From Chitinophagaceae bacterium 26-R-25 (GTDB taxonomy: Bacteria > Bacteroidota > Bacteroidia > Chitinophagales > Chitinophagaceae): DNA of 64,000 nt. Of the stretch, positions 26,201 through 34,475 are shown piece after piece (the stretch's first letter is position 1; every line of letters begins with the position of its first letter). Location: positions 806,001 through 870,000 of the forward strand of contig JARWSJ010000002.1 of the NCBI GenBank assembly GCA_029906195.1, in the 5' to 3' direction. The notes below the pieces were generated by a model. That model was not told the DNA's origin, did no database searches, and saw nothing but the letters and a program-made list of their open reading frames with translations. The translations under genes were made by a program, and so were the position numbers.

Positions 26201-27012
26201 GATAAATCAGACTGATGCACGAAATAATGTTCCGGGAACTTGAAATCCGGGACATTTTTTTTGTCAAAAATGCCGTATACAGAGGCGCCGCTTCCGCTCA
26301 TCGACGCATATGCAGCCCCTTGTGCATAAAGCTCGTCTTTGATATTTTTAATTGCAGGATGCGCCCCAAAAACAGCTTCTTCAAAATCATTTTTTAAAGA
26401 TTCTTTCCAGGTACTTATCGGCTGTGCTATGATGTCAGATAAAGATTGACCAACCGGAGTGGGTGTTATTTGAGAAAAGGCCCAGCCTGTGTTTACGTGT
26501 ATGCCCGGATTTACAATTACAATTTTGCGTCCCTTCAAAACGGAAACGTCAACCTGTTGCATTATTTCTCCTCTGCCCGTTGCAAGGCATGGCTTATTAA
26601 TGATGAAAAAAGGACAATCGCTTCCCAATTGCAGTGCGAGGTCTATCAACTCGCCAGGGGATAATTTCAGTTGAAATTTTTGATTGAGTAACAATAGGGT
26701 AGCGGCCCCATCAGAAGAACCTCCTCCCAGGCCAGCGCCTAACGGAATGGCTTTATGCAAATGCATATAAACAGGAGGTAAGCCGAATTTTTGCTTCAGC
26801 AAATCATAGGCTCTTACGCAAAGATTTTTTGAGGGATCACCGTCAACAGCAATACCTGAAACTTTCAATGAAAATGTATCTGCTTGAATAATCTCCAATG
26901 CATCTTTCAATGCGATAGGATGGAAAATGGTTTCCAGGTTATGGTAACCATCGTTACGTTTCCCAACAATATGAAGGCCAAGATTGATTTTGCAAATGGG
27001 AAATGAGACCAT
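26197..27012 (-). CDS. ispE: 4-diphosphocytidyl-2-C-methyl-D-erythritol kinase
   Basis: A 271-residue GHMP kinase that phosphorylates CDP-methylerythritol in the non-mevalonate isoprenoid pathway. The ATP-binding GHMP motif PLGAGLGGGSSDGAAT is intact, the N-terminal KINLGLHIVGKRNDGYHN is diagnostic, and ASMSGSGASVYGIF is the third GHMP motif. Its stop codon overlaps that of the convergent secreted gene. About 20 codons of its 3' end are duplicated at 25357. A family D element separates it from the upstream gene. Confidence 0.95.
   Translation of the reverse strand: MVSFPICKINLGLHIVGKRNDGYHNLETIFHPIALKDALEIIQADTFSLKVSGIAVDGDPSKNLCVRAYDLLKQKFGLPPVYMHLHKAIPLGAGLGGGSSDGAATLLLLNQKFQLKLSPGELIDLALQLGSDCPFFIINKPCLATGRGEIMQQVDVSVLKGRKIVIVNPGIHVNTGWAFSQITPTPVGQSLSDIIAQPISTWKESLKNDFEEAVFGAHPAIKNIKDELYAQGAAYASMSGSGASVYGIFDKKNVPDFKFPEHYFVHQSDLS
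26228..26262 (+). terminator. Plus-strand terminator-like hairpin inside ispE
   Basis: TGTTCCGG pairs with CCGGGACA (one mismatch or wobble) and eight T residues follow. On the plus strand this lies 28 bp past the stop of the secreted gene, so it may end that transcript while coding for IspE on the other strand. Confidence 0.55.
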
Positions 27013-27017
27013 TATTT

Positions 27018-27193
27018 AATTGAAAATTGAAAGTTGAAAGTTGAAAATTGAAAAGGAAGGTCAGGCAGAATTTATTATTTAGATGATTGTCAGGATTTGG
27101 CATCTCAAATCAGAAGATCATAACAAATCATGACGTTCATAGAAATCAGTGCTCTCATTTTCAACTTTCAACTTTCCATTTTCAATTAATTTA
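27018..27193. repeat. Intergenic inverted-repeat element, family D
   Basis: The left arm (27018-27056) is TTGAAAA/AGTTGAA units and the right arm (27156-27193) TTTTCAA/CTTTCAA units; loop about 100 bp. The right arm runs up to the stop codon at 27191. Confidence 0.9.
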
Positions 27194-27787
27194 CCTTTTC
27201 CTATTATTTATTTCATCACGAATGGCAATAGCGCGGATATAGTCTTCCTGCTCCAACACCTCGTTGAGTAAGGTGTTCAATTCTTCCAGTGTTAGTGCTT
27301 TCAGATCTTCATTGTGCGACATTTCCTCTTTTTGAGAAACGGTGGCAGTAGAGGATGACTTCTTTTTTTTGCCAGTGTCTTCCATTAAAATGCCGGCGCT
27401 TTCGAGAATGTGTTCGTAAGTATAGATCGGGCAACCGAAACGAACGGCCAAAGCCAGGGCGTCCGAAGTTCGGGAATCAATTTCAACTGTATCGCGTTCG
27501 CTTACGCATAAAAGTTTGGAGTAGAAAATACCTTCCTGCAAATCGCTGATAACGATTTCGGTCAGGTCAACATTAAAAGCGCTCATGAAGTTTTTCATGA
27601 GGTCGTGTGTCAGAGGGCGGCTCGGATGCATTTTTTCCAGCGCAACAGCAATTGCCTGCGCTTCAAAGCCTCCGATGACAATCGGTAAACGGCGAAGTCC
27701 GTTAACCTCACCTAAAACCACTGCATAGGAATGTGTTTGCGTAATGCTGTGCGATAGGGCCACAATTTCTAATTCTATTTTCCTCAT
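27191..27787 (-). CDS. Bifunctional nuclease (DUF151) family protein with UVR motif
   Basis: A 198-residue protein. ATG 27787 is chosen over an upstream GTG. The BFN/DUF151 domain covers about residues 1-130 (LPIVIGGFEAQAIAVALE, PLTHDLMKNF, SRTSDALALAVRFGCPIY). A Lys/Ser linker leads to a C-terminal UVR-type helical hairpin (LNEVLEQEDYIRAIAIRDE), which in UvrB and other proteins mediates protein contacts. Nuclease activity is described for a few relatives only, so function here is uncertain. It lies between etfA and ispE, separated from both by family D repeats. Confidence 0.85.
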   Translation of the reverse strand: MRKIELEIVALSHSITQTHSYAVVLGEVNGLRRLPIVIGGFEAQAIAVALEKMHPSRPLTHDLMKNFMSAFNVDLTEIVISDLQEGIFYSKLLCVSERDTVEIDSRTSDALALAVRFGCPIYTYEHILESAGILMEDTGKKKKSSSTATVSQKEEMSHNEDLKALTLEELNTLLNEVLEQEDYIRAIAIRDEINNRKR

Positions 27788-27881
27788 ATAATTAAACACA
27801 TCCGCTTTTTACAAACGGACTTTTATGGTTGAAAGGCAAATATAAGAATTTGATATCTGAAAAAAGGGGGAGAATTTGGGG

Positions 27882-28030
27882 GAATTGAAAATTGAAAATT
27901 GAAAGTTGAAAATGAGCCCAGGCTAAGAAAACTTATCGATATATGTGAACATTTTTAGGCAAAAAAAATGGAAAACGGGAACTATTGTCATTCCATTTTC
28001 CATTTTCAACTTTCAATTTTCAATTATTTA
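27882..28030. repeat. Intergenic inverted-repeat element, family D
   Basis: Left arm 27882-27914 (AATTGAAAATTGAAAATTG start) and right arm 27989-28030 (CATTTTCAACTTTCAATTTT inside) are reverse complements with a loop of about 75 bp. The right arm ends in the etfA stop codon. Confidence 0.9.
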
Positions 28031-28990
28031 TGCGCCTTTTAGTTTTTTCACAGCGGCAATGATTTTGGGAAGTACTTCGAATGCGTCTCCCACGATACCA
28101 TAATCTGCGGCTTTGAAGAAAGGAGCTTCCGGATCTTTATTGATCACAACAATCACTTTACTTCTGTTTACGCCAGCCAAATGTTGGATGGCTCCGGATA
28201 TACCGACTGCGATATAGAGATTTGGAGCAATTGCCAAACCTGTTTGCCCTACGTGCTCGTGGTGTGGGCGCCAGTGTGCATCTGCCACCGGACGGCTACA
28301 TGCAAGCGCGGCACCGAGTAGGTGTGCAAGCTCTTCGAGCATGCCCCAGTTTTCGGGTCCTTTCATACCACGGCCACCACTCACTACCACTTCAGCTTCA
28401 CTCAACGGCACTTCACCTGTTACTTTATTGGTAGCGGTAACTTTTACTTTTGGAGCATCTACTGTTGCCTCAAAAGCAGCTACTTCTGCTGTACCTGCGC
28501 CTTCAGTTACCTGGAATGCATTTGGGTTCAAAGCAATGATCTTAATATCGCTGTTGATCGCCACATTTGCGAAAGCTTTACCGGAAAAAACGGTTTTCTT
28601 AACGGAGAAGCCATTGCTTGTATCTGGTAATGCCATTGCTCCTGTTACGAGTCCTGCTTTCAGTTTTGCTGAAAGGCGGGGAGCGATCGCTTTTCCATCG
28701 ACGTTATTGGAAAACACAATTACTTTGGCGCCGGTTTTTTCCGCAACCTGTGCGATTACTTTTGCATAGACCTGTCCATCAAGATGAGCAAGGTTGTCGT
28801 TTGTAACCTGGTGGATCTTTTTTACACCATATTTACCAAGGCCAGCGAGATCATCCTGCACTTTTCCCAATACCACACCTTCTGCTGTTGTACCTAGTTG
28901 TTCAGCGATTTTTGAGCCATAAGAAAGCACTTCGTAAGAAGCCTTTTTAATGTGGCCATCCGCCTGATCGATATATATTAAAACTGACAT
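28028..28990 (-). CDS. etfA: Electron transfer flavoprotein subunit alpha
   Basis: A 320-residue FAD-binding subunit of ETF, which passes electrons from acyl-CoA and other dehydrogenases to the quinone pool. The C-terminal FAD domain is clear: VVSGGRGMKGPENW, PHHEHVGQTG, YIAVGISGAIQHLAG and VVINKDPEAPFF. The N-terminal domain is the usual alpha/beta fold. It lies downstream of etfB with a 159 bp spacer filled by a family E repeat, unusually long for an etfBA pair. Confidence 0.96.
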   Translation of the reverse strand: MSVLIYIDQADGHIKKASYEVLSYGSKIAEQLGTTAEGVVLGKVQDDLAGLGKYGVKKIHQVTNDNLAHLDGQVYAKVIAQVAEKTGAKVIVFSNNVDGKAIAPRLSAKLKAGLVTGAMALPDTSNGFSVKKTVFSGKAFANVAINSDIKIIALNPNAFQVTEGAGTAEVAAFEATVDAPKVKVTATNKVTGEVPLSEAEVVVSGGRGMKGPENWGMLEELAHLLGAALACSRPVADAHWRPHHEHVGQTGLAIAPNLYIAVGISGAIQHLAGVNRSKVIVVINKDPEAPFFKAADYGIVGDAFEVLPKIIAAVKKLKGA

Positions 28991-28996
28991 GGAGTT

Positions 28997-29152
28997 AATT
29001 TGAAAATTTGAAAATTAGATAATTTGAAAATGGGAGAACCGATTTGAAAATTTGAGAATTTGAAGATTTGAAGATTGCTTGTGATCGACTGGTCTGATTG
29101 AACTTCGGCGATCGCCATTTTCAAATTTTCAAATTGCCACATTTTCAAATTA
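28997..29152. repeat. Intergenic inverted-repeat element, family E, inside etfBA
   Basis: Left arm: seven or more ATTTGAAAA-type units at 28997-29075. Right arm: ATTTTCAAATTTTCAAATTG-type units at 29115-29152, running into the etfB stop codon. It interrupts what would otherwise be a tight two-gene operon. Confidence 0.9.
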
Positions 29153-29893
29153 AATAGCTTTTGCTTCATCGTGGAGCAGTCTTACCAATTCTTCTGCCTG
29201 ATCAGCAGGAACTAGTTTAACCCCTGATTTCGCAGGAGGTAATTCAAAACCTACAACACTTGTAAGATTGTCTACTGCAACAGGTTCTACCACTTTCAAC
29301 GGTTTTGTACGTGCCGCCATGATACCGCGCATGTTCGGAATGCGGGCTTCAGCCATGCCTTTCTGGCAGCTAACTACCAAAGGCAATTGTACTTCGTTGA
29401 TTTCTTCACCACCTTCAATTTCACGTGTGATGGTGGCAGTTGTACCGTTCAAATCAAATTTTGTAGCAAGGGCAACATAAGGAAGATCGAGCAATTCTGC
29501 TACCAATCCACCGATTGAAGACCCGTTATAATCAATTGTTTCTTTACCTGTAAACACAAGGTCGTAGGCACCTTGTTTGGCAACTTCTGCAATTTGCGAT
29601 GCGATGTAAAAACTGTCGTGGTTATCGGCATTTACACGAATGGCTTCATCGCCACCCAATGCAAGGGCCTTGCGGATGATGGGTTCAGCATCTGCACCAC
29701 CTACTGTTACAAGGTGAAGCGTAATGGAACTGTCTTTTTCTTTTAGTTCAAGGGCGCGAACCAAAGCATACCATTCATCATAGGGATTGATGATCCATTG
29801 CACACCATCCTGTGCAAATTTCGTGTTGTTATCGCTGAAGGCTATTTTTGCCGTAGTATCCGGCGTCTTACTAACGCAAACTAAAATCTTCAT
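29150..29893 (-). CDS. etfB: Electron transfer flavoprotein subunit beta
   Basis: A 247-residue AMP-binding subunit of ETF. It starts MKILVCVSKTPDTTAKI, typical of the family. GKETIDYNGSSIGGLVAELL and the recognition-loop region around MAEARIPNMRG are present. A good promoter lies 46-74 bp upstream. The TPR gene is divergent. Its last codons (AKAI) lie just before the family E repeat. Confidence 0.96.
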   Translation of the reverse strand: MKILVCVSKTPDTTAKIAFSDNNTKFAQDGVQWIINPYDEWYALVRALELKEKDSSITLHLVTVGGADAEPIIRKALALGGDEAIRVNADNHDSFYIASQIAEVAKQGAYDLVFTGKETIDYNGSSIGGLVAELLDLPYVALATKFDLNGTTATITREIEGGEEINEVQLPLVVSCQKGMAEARIPNMRGIMAARTKPLKVVEPVAVDNLTSVVGFELPPAKSGVKLVPADQAEELVRLLHDEAKAI

Positions 29894-29938
29894 ATCGCAA
29901 ATTTAAGTTGACTAAAAAGGTTGTTTATGCAACCAAAA

Positions 29939-29967
29939 CAAAGATAAGCGCTGTAAAGATAGGGCAA
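29939..29967 (-). promoter_or_regulatory. Promoter of etfBA
   Basis: On the minus strand TTG (29967-29965) is followed after 18 bp by TATCTTTG (29946-29939). This matches the Flavobacterium-type TTG-N17-23-TAnnTTTG consensus, 46 bp upstream of the etfB ATG. No repeat arm intervenes. Confidence 0.75.
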
Positions 29968-30003
29968 GAACATTTTTTGAATTAAATTTTGTCTACTGAT
30001 TTT

Positions 30004-30315
30004 ATGGACCGTATAGCCAAACTGAAGGAATTTTTACTGCAAAATCCAAATGATAATTTTCTGGAACATGCGCTGGCATTGGAATACATTAAAGCCGGAG
30101 ATGAGGAGAAAGCGCGCAATTTATTTGAAACAATTTTGCAACGTGATCCTTCTTACATCGGATCCTATTATCACCTGGCACAGCTGCTTGAAAGAAATGG
30201 CCTCACAAGTGAAGCCATTTCGTGGTATGAGAAAGGTATGGTTGCTGCTAAAAATGCGAATGATAATCACGCTTTTAACGAGTTAAGAATGGCTTGGGAA
30301 GAACTGACGCTGTAA
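30004..30315 (+). CDS. Small TPR-repeat protein
   Basis: A 103-residue protein made of about two TPR units: FLEHALALEYIKAGDEEKA with LFETILQRDPSY, then YYHLAQLLERNGLTSEAISW. ATG 30004 is preferred to a TTG at 29989. No signal peptide is seen, so it is probably a cytosolic adaptor. It is divergent from etfB, and its last 33 bp overlap the convergent membrane-protein gene. Partner unknown. Confidence 0.8.
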   Translation: MDRIAKLKEFLLQNPNDNFLEHALALEYIKAGDEEKARNLFETILQRDPSYIGSYYHLAQLLERNGLTSEAISWYEKGMVAAKNANDNHAFNELRMAWEELTL

Positions 30316-31002
30316 TGCCAGCTGGGTTCTCTTGTAGGAAATGTCTGAAAGAAAATCTGCCGCTGCCAGCAAAAGAATTACACGTGTAAAAAAGTAGGCG
30401 CCAAGATTCAGTAAGCCAATTTGTGGCACCAGCATTTTTTGTTCTTCGAAAGGTTTTGCGAAAAAATAGTACGGCATCAGGGCTTCTATGATAAAATAAG
30501 TAAAATTATAGATCATAAACCCGGCCACGATAAGAAAGCGGGTGAACACAAAGTTTTGCTTTTCCGGTTTTTGGTAGAGCAGCGCCAAAGCCACTGCGGT
30601 AATGATTATTGACCACATGGAAGGCGGTATCAGGGCTGTTAAGTGAATGTGATCGATAGGCTCGAACCACAATTCTTTTACCCACAAAGCCATAACAGGA
30701 ATGATGGAAATAACAAGGAACTTCCTGAACAGTGGCTTGTCCCACAAAACATACAATATGAGTAAGGCTGTAATGATGTCCACGGGACGTGTAAGATTAA
30801 AGCCTATTGCATAAGCCGGATTTTCATGGCCCAGGAACAAACGGAGCAGGGTAATGACGAGATTATATCCCGCATTTATCGCCAGTAATTTTAAGAATGT
30901 AAATTGCATTCCCTTTTTCAGGAGAATAAACAATATGGTGCAAATGAGAATGAGAGCAGATAAAACGTCAGCTGTCGTTATAAGGCCATTAATTATCTCC
31001 AT
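30283..31002 (-). CDS. Polytopic membrane protein of unknown function
   Basis: A 239-residue hydrophobic protein with about seven membrane segments (for example LSALILICTILFILL and SIIITAVALALLY) and short loops. A charged tail, SYKRTQLALQRQFF, closes it. I recognise no family. The last 11 codons overlap the convergent TPR gene. No -7 box is obvious in the 150 bp between it and tilS. Confidence 0.75.
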   Translation of the reverse strand: MEIINGLITTADVLSALILICTILFILLKKGMQFTFLKLLAINAGYNLVITLLRLFLGHENPAYAIGFNLTRPVDIITALLILYVLWDKPLFRKFLVISIIPVMALWVKELWFEPIDHIHLTALIPPSMWSIIITAVALALLYQKPEKQNFVFTRFLIVAGFMIYNFTYFIIEALMPYYFFAKPFEEQKMLVPQIGLLNLGAYFFTRVILLLAAADFLSDISYKRTQLALQRQFFPSHS

Positions 31003-31154
31003 GTGTAAGGGGTTAAACTTATATTAGGGTTAAATTTAGTCGGCCTAGATAACTTTTACAAGAGCAAAAACCCTTTAGTAAAGTTGCGATTTTTTCGAGT
31101 ATTTGCTACCGTGTACCGGTTGCAAAAAATAACCATAGATCACGTTTTAATCGA

Positions 31155-32504
31155 ATGAAAAGACTGGAAGATTTATTTAAGGATTTTATAGAGCAGGAAA
31201 AGCTTTTTTCTGCGAAAGACAAGCTGCTAGTGGCTGTGAGCGGTGGCGTGGATTCTGTTGTTGTGTGTGAATTGTTGCATCGCAACGGCTTTTCTTTTGC
31301 TATTGCCCATTGCAATTTTCAGTTGCGCGGTGAGGAAAGTGAGCGTGATGAACGGTTTGTGCGAAATCTTGCCGACAAATACAAGGCACAACTGCATGTA
31401 CAAAGATTTGATACCGAAAAAGAAGCAGAAAAAAATAAAATCTCGATACAGGTAGCAGCACGGAAGCTGCGATACGACTGGTTTAAAGAGATTCTGGAGA
31501 GTGAAGAGTGGAATCAAACCGGGGGTGCGAAAAATTATTTGCTGACAGCCCATCACCGGGATGATAACGTTGAAACAGTTCTGATGAATTTCTTCAAAGG
31601 CACTGGTATTGCGGGTCTTCACGGCATTTTGCCAAAAAAAGATCACATAGTAAGACCGCTGCTGTTTGCAGGTAAGGAGGATATAAGGCAGTTTGCACTA
31701 GTGGAAAACCTTGAGTGGGTAGAGGATAGCTCAAATAGTTCGGATAAATATTCCCGAAATTATTTCAGGCACCAGGTTATTCCGATGGTGGAGAAGATTT
31801 ACTCAGAAGCTGCACAAAATCTCGCCGACAACATTGAACGATTCCGGGATATAGAGATTTTATATAACGGGGCATTGGCCAAACAAAAGAAAAAACTGTT
31901 GGTGCAAAACGGAAAAGAGTGGCAAATTCCTGCGCTGAAATTGCAGCAAACTCCTGCCGGCAGAACCATTCTTTTTGAAATATTGCAACCATTTGATTTT
32001 TCGCCTGCTCAAACGCCGGAAGTATGGAATTTGCTGGAGAGTGAAAGTGGCAAATACATTGATTCATCTACCCACAGGGTCCTAAAAAACAGAAACTGGT
32101 TGGTGATTTCGCCATTGGCAACGGCGCAATCGCAGATCATCGTTATAGAAACAAACGATGAGGAAATAACTTTCTCTGAAGGCAAATTAAATTTCAAAAA
32201 GACCGCCAATAAAGAGATCAACTCGTCTCCGGACATCGCTAAACTCGACGCTTCGCGGATTACTTTTCCTCTCTTACTGCGTAAATGGAAGCAGGGCGAC
32301 TATTTCTACCCGTTAGGCATGCAGAAAAAGAAAAAAATCAGCCGCTTTTTGATTGATCAAAAAGTATCACTCACCAGTAAAGAGAAAGTGTGGGTGCTGG
32401 AAATGAACAAAAAGATCATCTGGGTAGTGGGAATGAGGATAGATGACAGGTTTAAGGTTGGAGAGAAAACCGGCGAGGTTTTAGAGATTTCTTTTCAACG
32501 CTAA
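31155..32504 (+). CDS. tilS: tRNA(Ile)-lysidine synthetase
   Basis: A 449-residue N-type ATP pyrophosphatase that adds lysine to C34 of tRNA-Ile(CAU), changing it to read AUA. The P-loop motif is LVAVSGGVDSVV near residue 27. AIAHCNFQLRGEESERDE and LLTAHHRDDNVETVLM are diagnostic. A C-terminal TilS substrate-binding domain follows (RKWKQGDYFYPLGMQKKKKI). The length is normal. It is convergent with the porin-like gene across a family A element. Confidence 0.95.
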   Translation: MKRLEDLFKDFIEQEKLFSAKDKLLVAVSGGVDSVVVCELLHRNGFSFAIAHCNFQLRGEESERDERFVRNLADKYKAQLHVQRFDTEKEAEKNKISIQVAARKLRYDWFKEILESEEWNQTGGAKNYLLTAHHRDDNVETVLMNFFKGTGIAGLHGILPKKDHIVRPLLFAGKEDIRQFALVENLEWVEDSSNSSDKYSRNYFRHQVIPMVEKIYSEAAQNLADNIERFRDIEILYNGALAKQKKKLLVQNGKEWQIPALKLQQTPAGRTILFEILQPFDFSPAQTPEVWNLLESESGKYIDSSTHRVLKNRNWLVISPLATAQSQIIVIETNDEEITFSEGKLNFKKTANKEINSSPDIAKLDASRITFPLLLRKWKQGDYFYPLGMQKKKKISRFLIDQKVSLTSKEKVWVLEMNKKIIWVVGMRIDDRFKVGEKTGEVLEISFQR

Positions 32505-32525
32505 AGCACTAAATTTTACTAAGAG

Positions 32526-32680
32526 TTTTTTTACCACAGAGGTAGCAGAGGTTTTTTCACAGAGAAAAGGAGGTTTGTGAAACACTCTTTTCTTGTCTAT
32601 CCTTTCGTTATCGGCTGTGTATTTCCAGCATTTCTCCTTCACTCTGTGAAGAAAGCTCCTTACCTCCGTGGTAAAAAAAA
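32526..32680. repeat. Intergenic inverted-repeat element, family A
   Basis: Left arm 32526-32573 (TTTACCACAGAGG start) and right arm 32631-32680 (ACCTCCGTGGTAAA end) are about 80 percent reverse-complementary over 48 bp, with a 57 bp loop. A family B-like fragment (CTAAAGCACTAAATTTTACT) precedes it at 32501-32520. It lies between convergent tilS and the porin-like gene. Confidence 0.88.
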
Positions 32681-32698
32681 GACGCCTTAGGCGTCTTC
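32673..32698 (-). terminator. Intrinsic terminator of the porin-like gene
   Basis: AAGACGCC and GGCGTCTT (32679-32697) form a perfect 8-bp stem with a TTA loop. Read leftward it is followed by eight T residues. It sits directly on the end of the family A right arm. Confidence 0.85.
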
Positions 32699-32725
32699 AA
32701 AAATTTATGAACTCTGTTGTAAACA

Positions 32726-34312
32726 CTAAAACTTAATCCCGAACGTCAGCACCGCATTCCCATTGCTGCCCATTACAGTGGCAAAAGTATTGCTGCCCGG
32801 AGGGCTGACGTGATAAGGGAAATTCACGTCTTTTGTAAGCGTTTGAACGTAAGCCAGGTCAACGAATAATCCTTTGTTTCTATAGCCAAGCCCGCCGCTG
32901 ATATTCATCAAATTCGCTTTTAGATCATTTTTGTCTTTGTAAGGATTGCCGTAGTACGCAAAGCCAGCACGAACCATATACTTTTCAAATTTTATCTCCC
33001 CGCCTAATTTAAAATTAAACGCACCACGATAATAACCTTTCACGGTATTGTTCACTCCTTTAAAATAGGCTTCATCGTCGGCATAACCTTCATTCGCGGA
33101 TGAAAACCTTGACCAGCGGTGGTTCAGGTATTCGATGTCGGCAGTGATGAACCCTTTTTGATTCTTCACATTTTCCTGGCCGCCGCCAAACATATACGTT
33201 CCACTTAGCATAAAGCGGGTGGGCGTTTGCAGGTCATATTTGTAAGAATTTGGAAGGCTGCTCAGGCTGTTCAGGTTGTCCGTTGTTTCTGTAAACTTGC
33301 CATAAACGGTGCCTATATCGCTGGTAGTGCTTGAGTGGTAAGTGTCCGTAAGTGCGAAAAGGCTCGGCGTGTGGATCACCAATCCCATTCTGAAAGCCTC
33401 TGAAAATTTATAGATTGCACCGATTTTAAAGTTGAAACCTACTCCGGATGATTTGTAATCTTCCGTATAAGTCATGCTGTTGAATACGCTGTCATTCGGC
33501 CCCACGGTATTTGACTCCTGGTAAACACGATGGCTGCGGAAATTAACAATAGGCACGCCTATGCTTCCACCGATAGAAAGTTTATCCTGATTTGAGGACG
33601 CAAATCCAATGGCTATTTCTGTGATTCCGCCTTTATTGGTGATGGTGTTTTCCTGGAAGATGGGATGATTATCCAGATAGATCACATCTTCGGGGCGTGA
33701 ATAAATTTCCCCATTGTTCGGGTCAATGTCAACAAGGTATGTTGACAGGTGCATGCGTGTTGTATATGAAAGAGAAGGATCGCCTATTGCCTGGTTAATA
33801 AGCTGTTCGTCGGTTAAATTGGGATAGCCTTCGCTATATTTAGCAAACTCATTCTTTGATTCGGTAGTAAATGAGCTGTAATCATTTTGACCCTTATAAT
33901 GAATGGTTGAGTTGAAATTTGCGGTGCGGTTCACGCCAATACTAAAGGCGGAATTGTTCCATTTTTTGTAAGGATTTGGCATTCCCCAAACAATGCCGCT
34001 TGTTCCAATTACAAAGCGGGTCATATTATTGGCTTTGGTGCCATCCGTTCCCCTGTAGTCGCTTTTGCCTCCATAAAATGAAAGTCCCGGGCTAAAAGTA
34101 ATTTCACTCGTTTTATATAAGCCAAGGCCTGCAGGGTTATAAAAGAGTGATGTGATATCACCGCCTAAGGAAACGCTGGCACCACCAATAGCCTGGTTGC
34201 GTGCAGTGCCGGAAGGGGTGGCCCAGGAATGACGCAAAGCATCTTCGGGTAACTGGGAATAACCATAAACGTAAATAATTAAAAAGCCAATCGCTGCGAG
34301 AGTTTTTTTCAT
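32726..34312 (-). CDS. OmpP1/FadL-like outer-membrane porin
   Basis: A 528-residue outer-membrane beta-barrel. The signal peptide ends YGYSQ. The N-terminal mature part ARNQAIGGASVSLGGDITSL followed by FYNPAGLGL is the plug-region signature of the FadL/TodX group, which take up hydrophobic compounds. It ends in VLTFGIKF, a typical last strand. Paired aromatic strands occur throughout. The substrate is unknown. It has its own terminator, and a family N repeat separates it from the lipoprotein gene upstream. Confidence 0.85.
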   Translation of the reverse strand: MKKTLAAIGFLIIYVYGYSQLPEDALRHSWATPSGTARNQAIGGASVSLGGDITSLFYNPAGLGLYKTSEITFSPGLSFYGGKSDYRGTDGTKANNMTRFVIGTSGIVWGMPNPYKKWNNSAFSIGVNRTANFNSTIHYKGQNDYSSFTTESKNEFAKYSEGYPNLTDEQLINQAIGDPSLSYTTRMHLSTYLVDIDPNNGEIYSRPEDVIYLDNHPIFQENTITNKGGITEIAIGFASSNQDKLSIGGSIGVPIVNFRSHRVYQESNTVGPNDSVFNSMTYTEDYKSSGVGFNFKIGAIYKFSEAFRMGLVIHTPSLFALTDTYHSSTTSDIGTVYGKFTETTDNLNSLSSLPNSYKYDLQTPTRFMLSGTYMFGGGQENVKNQKGFITADIEYLNHRWSRFSSANEGYADDEAYFKGVNNTVKGYYRGAFNFKLGGEIKFEKYMVRAGFAYYGNPYKDKNDLKANLMNISGGLGYRNKGLFVDLAYVQTLTKDVNFPYHVSPPGSNTFATVMGSNGNAVLTFGIKF

Positions 34313-34345
34313 GTCCAGATTAATTCTTAGAAATTTAGGAATACT

Positions 34346-34409
34346 AGACCTGACAGGTTTAAAGGCTCATTCAATAAAGTGAAAAACGTTGAGAAAACCT
34401 GTCAGGTCT
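34346..34409. repeat. Perfect inverted repeat, family N
   Basis: AGACCTGACAGGTTT (34346-34360) and AAACCTGTCAGGTCT (34395-34409) are perfect 15-bp reverse complements with a 34 bp loop. Each arm itself contains the near-palindrome ACCTGACAGGT. Confidence 0.85.
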
Positions 34410-34413
34410 TAAT

Positions 34414-34444
34414 AAAAAAGGAAACACGTTTCTAGCATGTTTCC
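34414..34444 (-). terminator. Intrinsic terminator of the Tyr/Asn-rich lipoprotein gene
   Basis: GGAAACA (34420-34426) and TGTTTCC (34438-34444) form a 7-bp stem with an 11-base loop. On the minus strand it is followed by a T-tract (34414-34419). It lies 31 bp past the stop. Confidence 0.75.
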
Positions 34445-34475
34445 TTCCAAGTATCGTGTCTTTGTTGGTATTACA

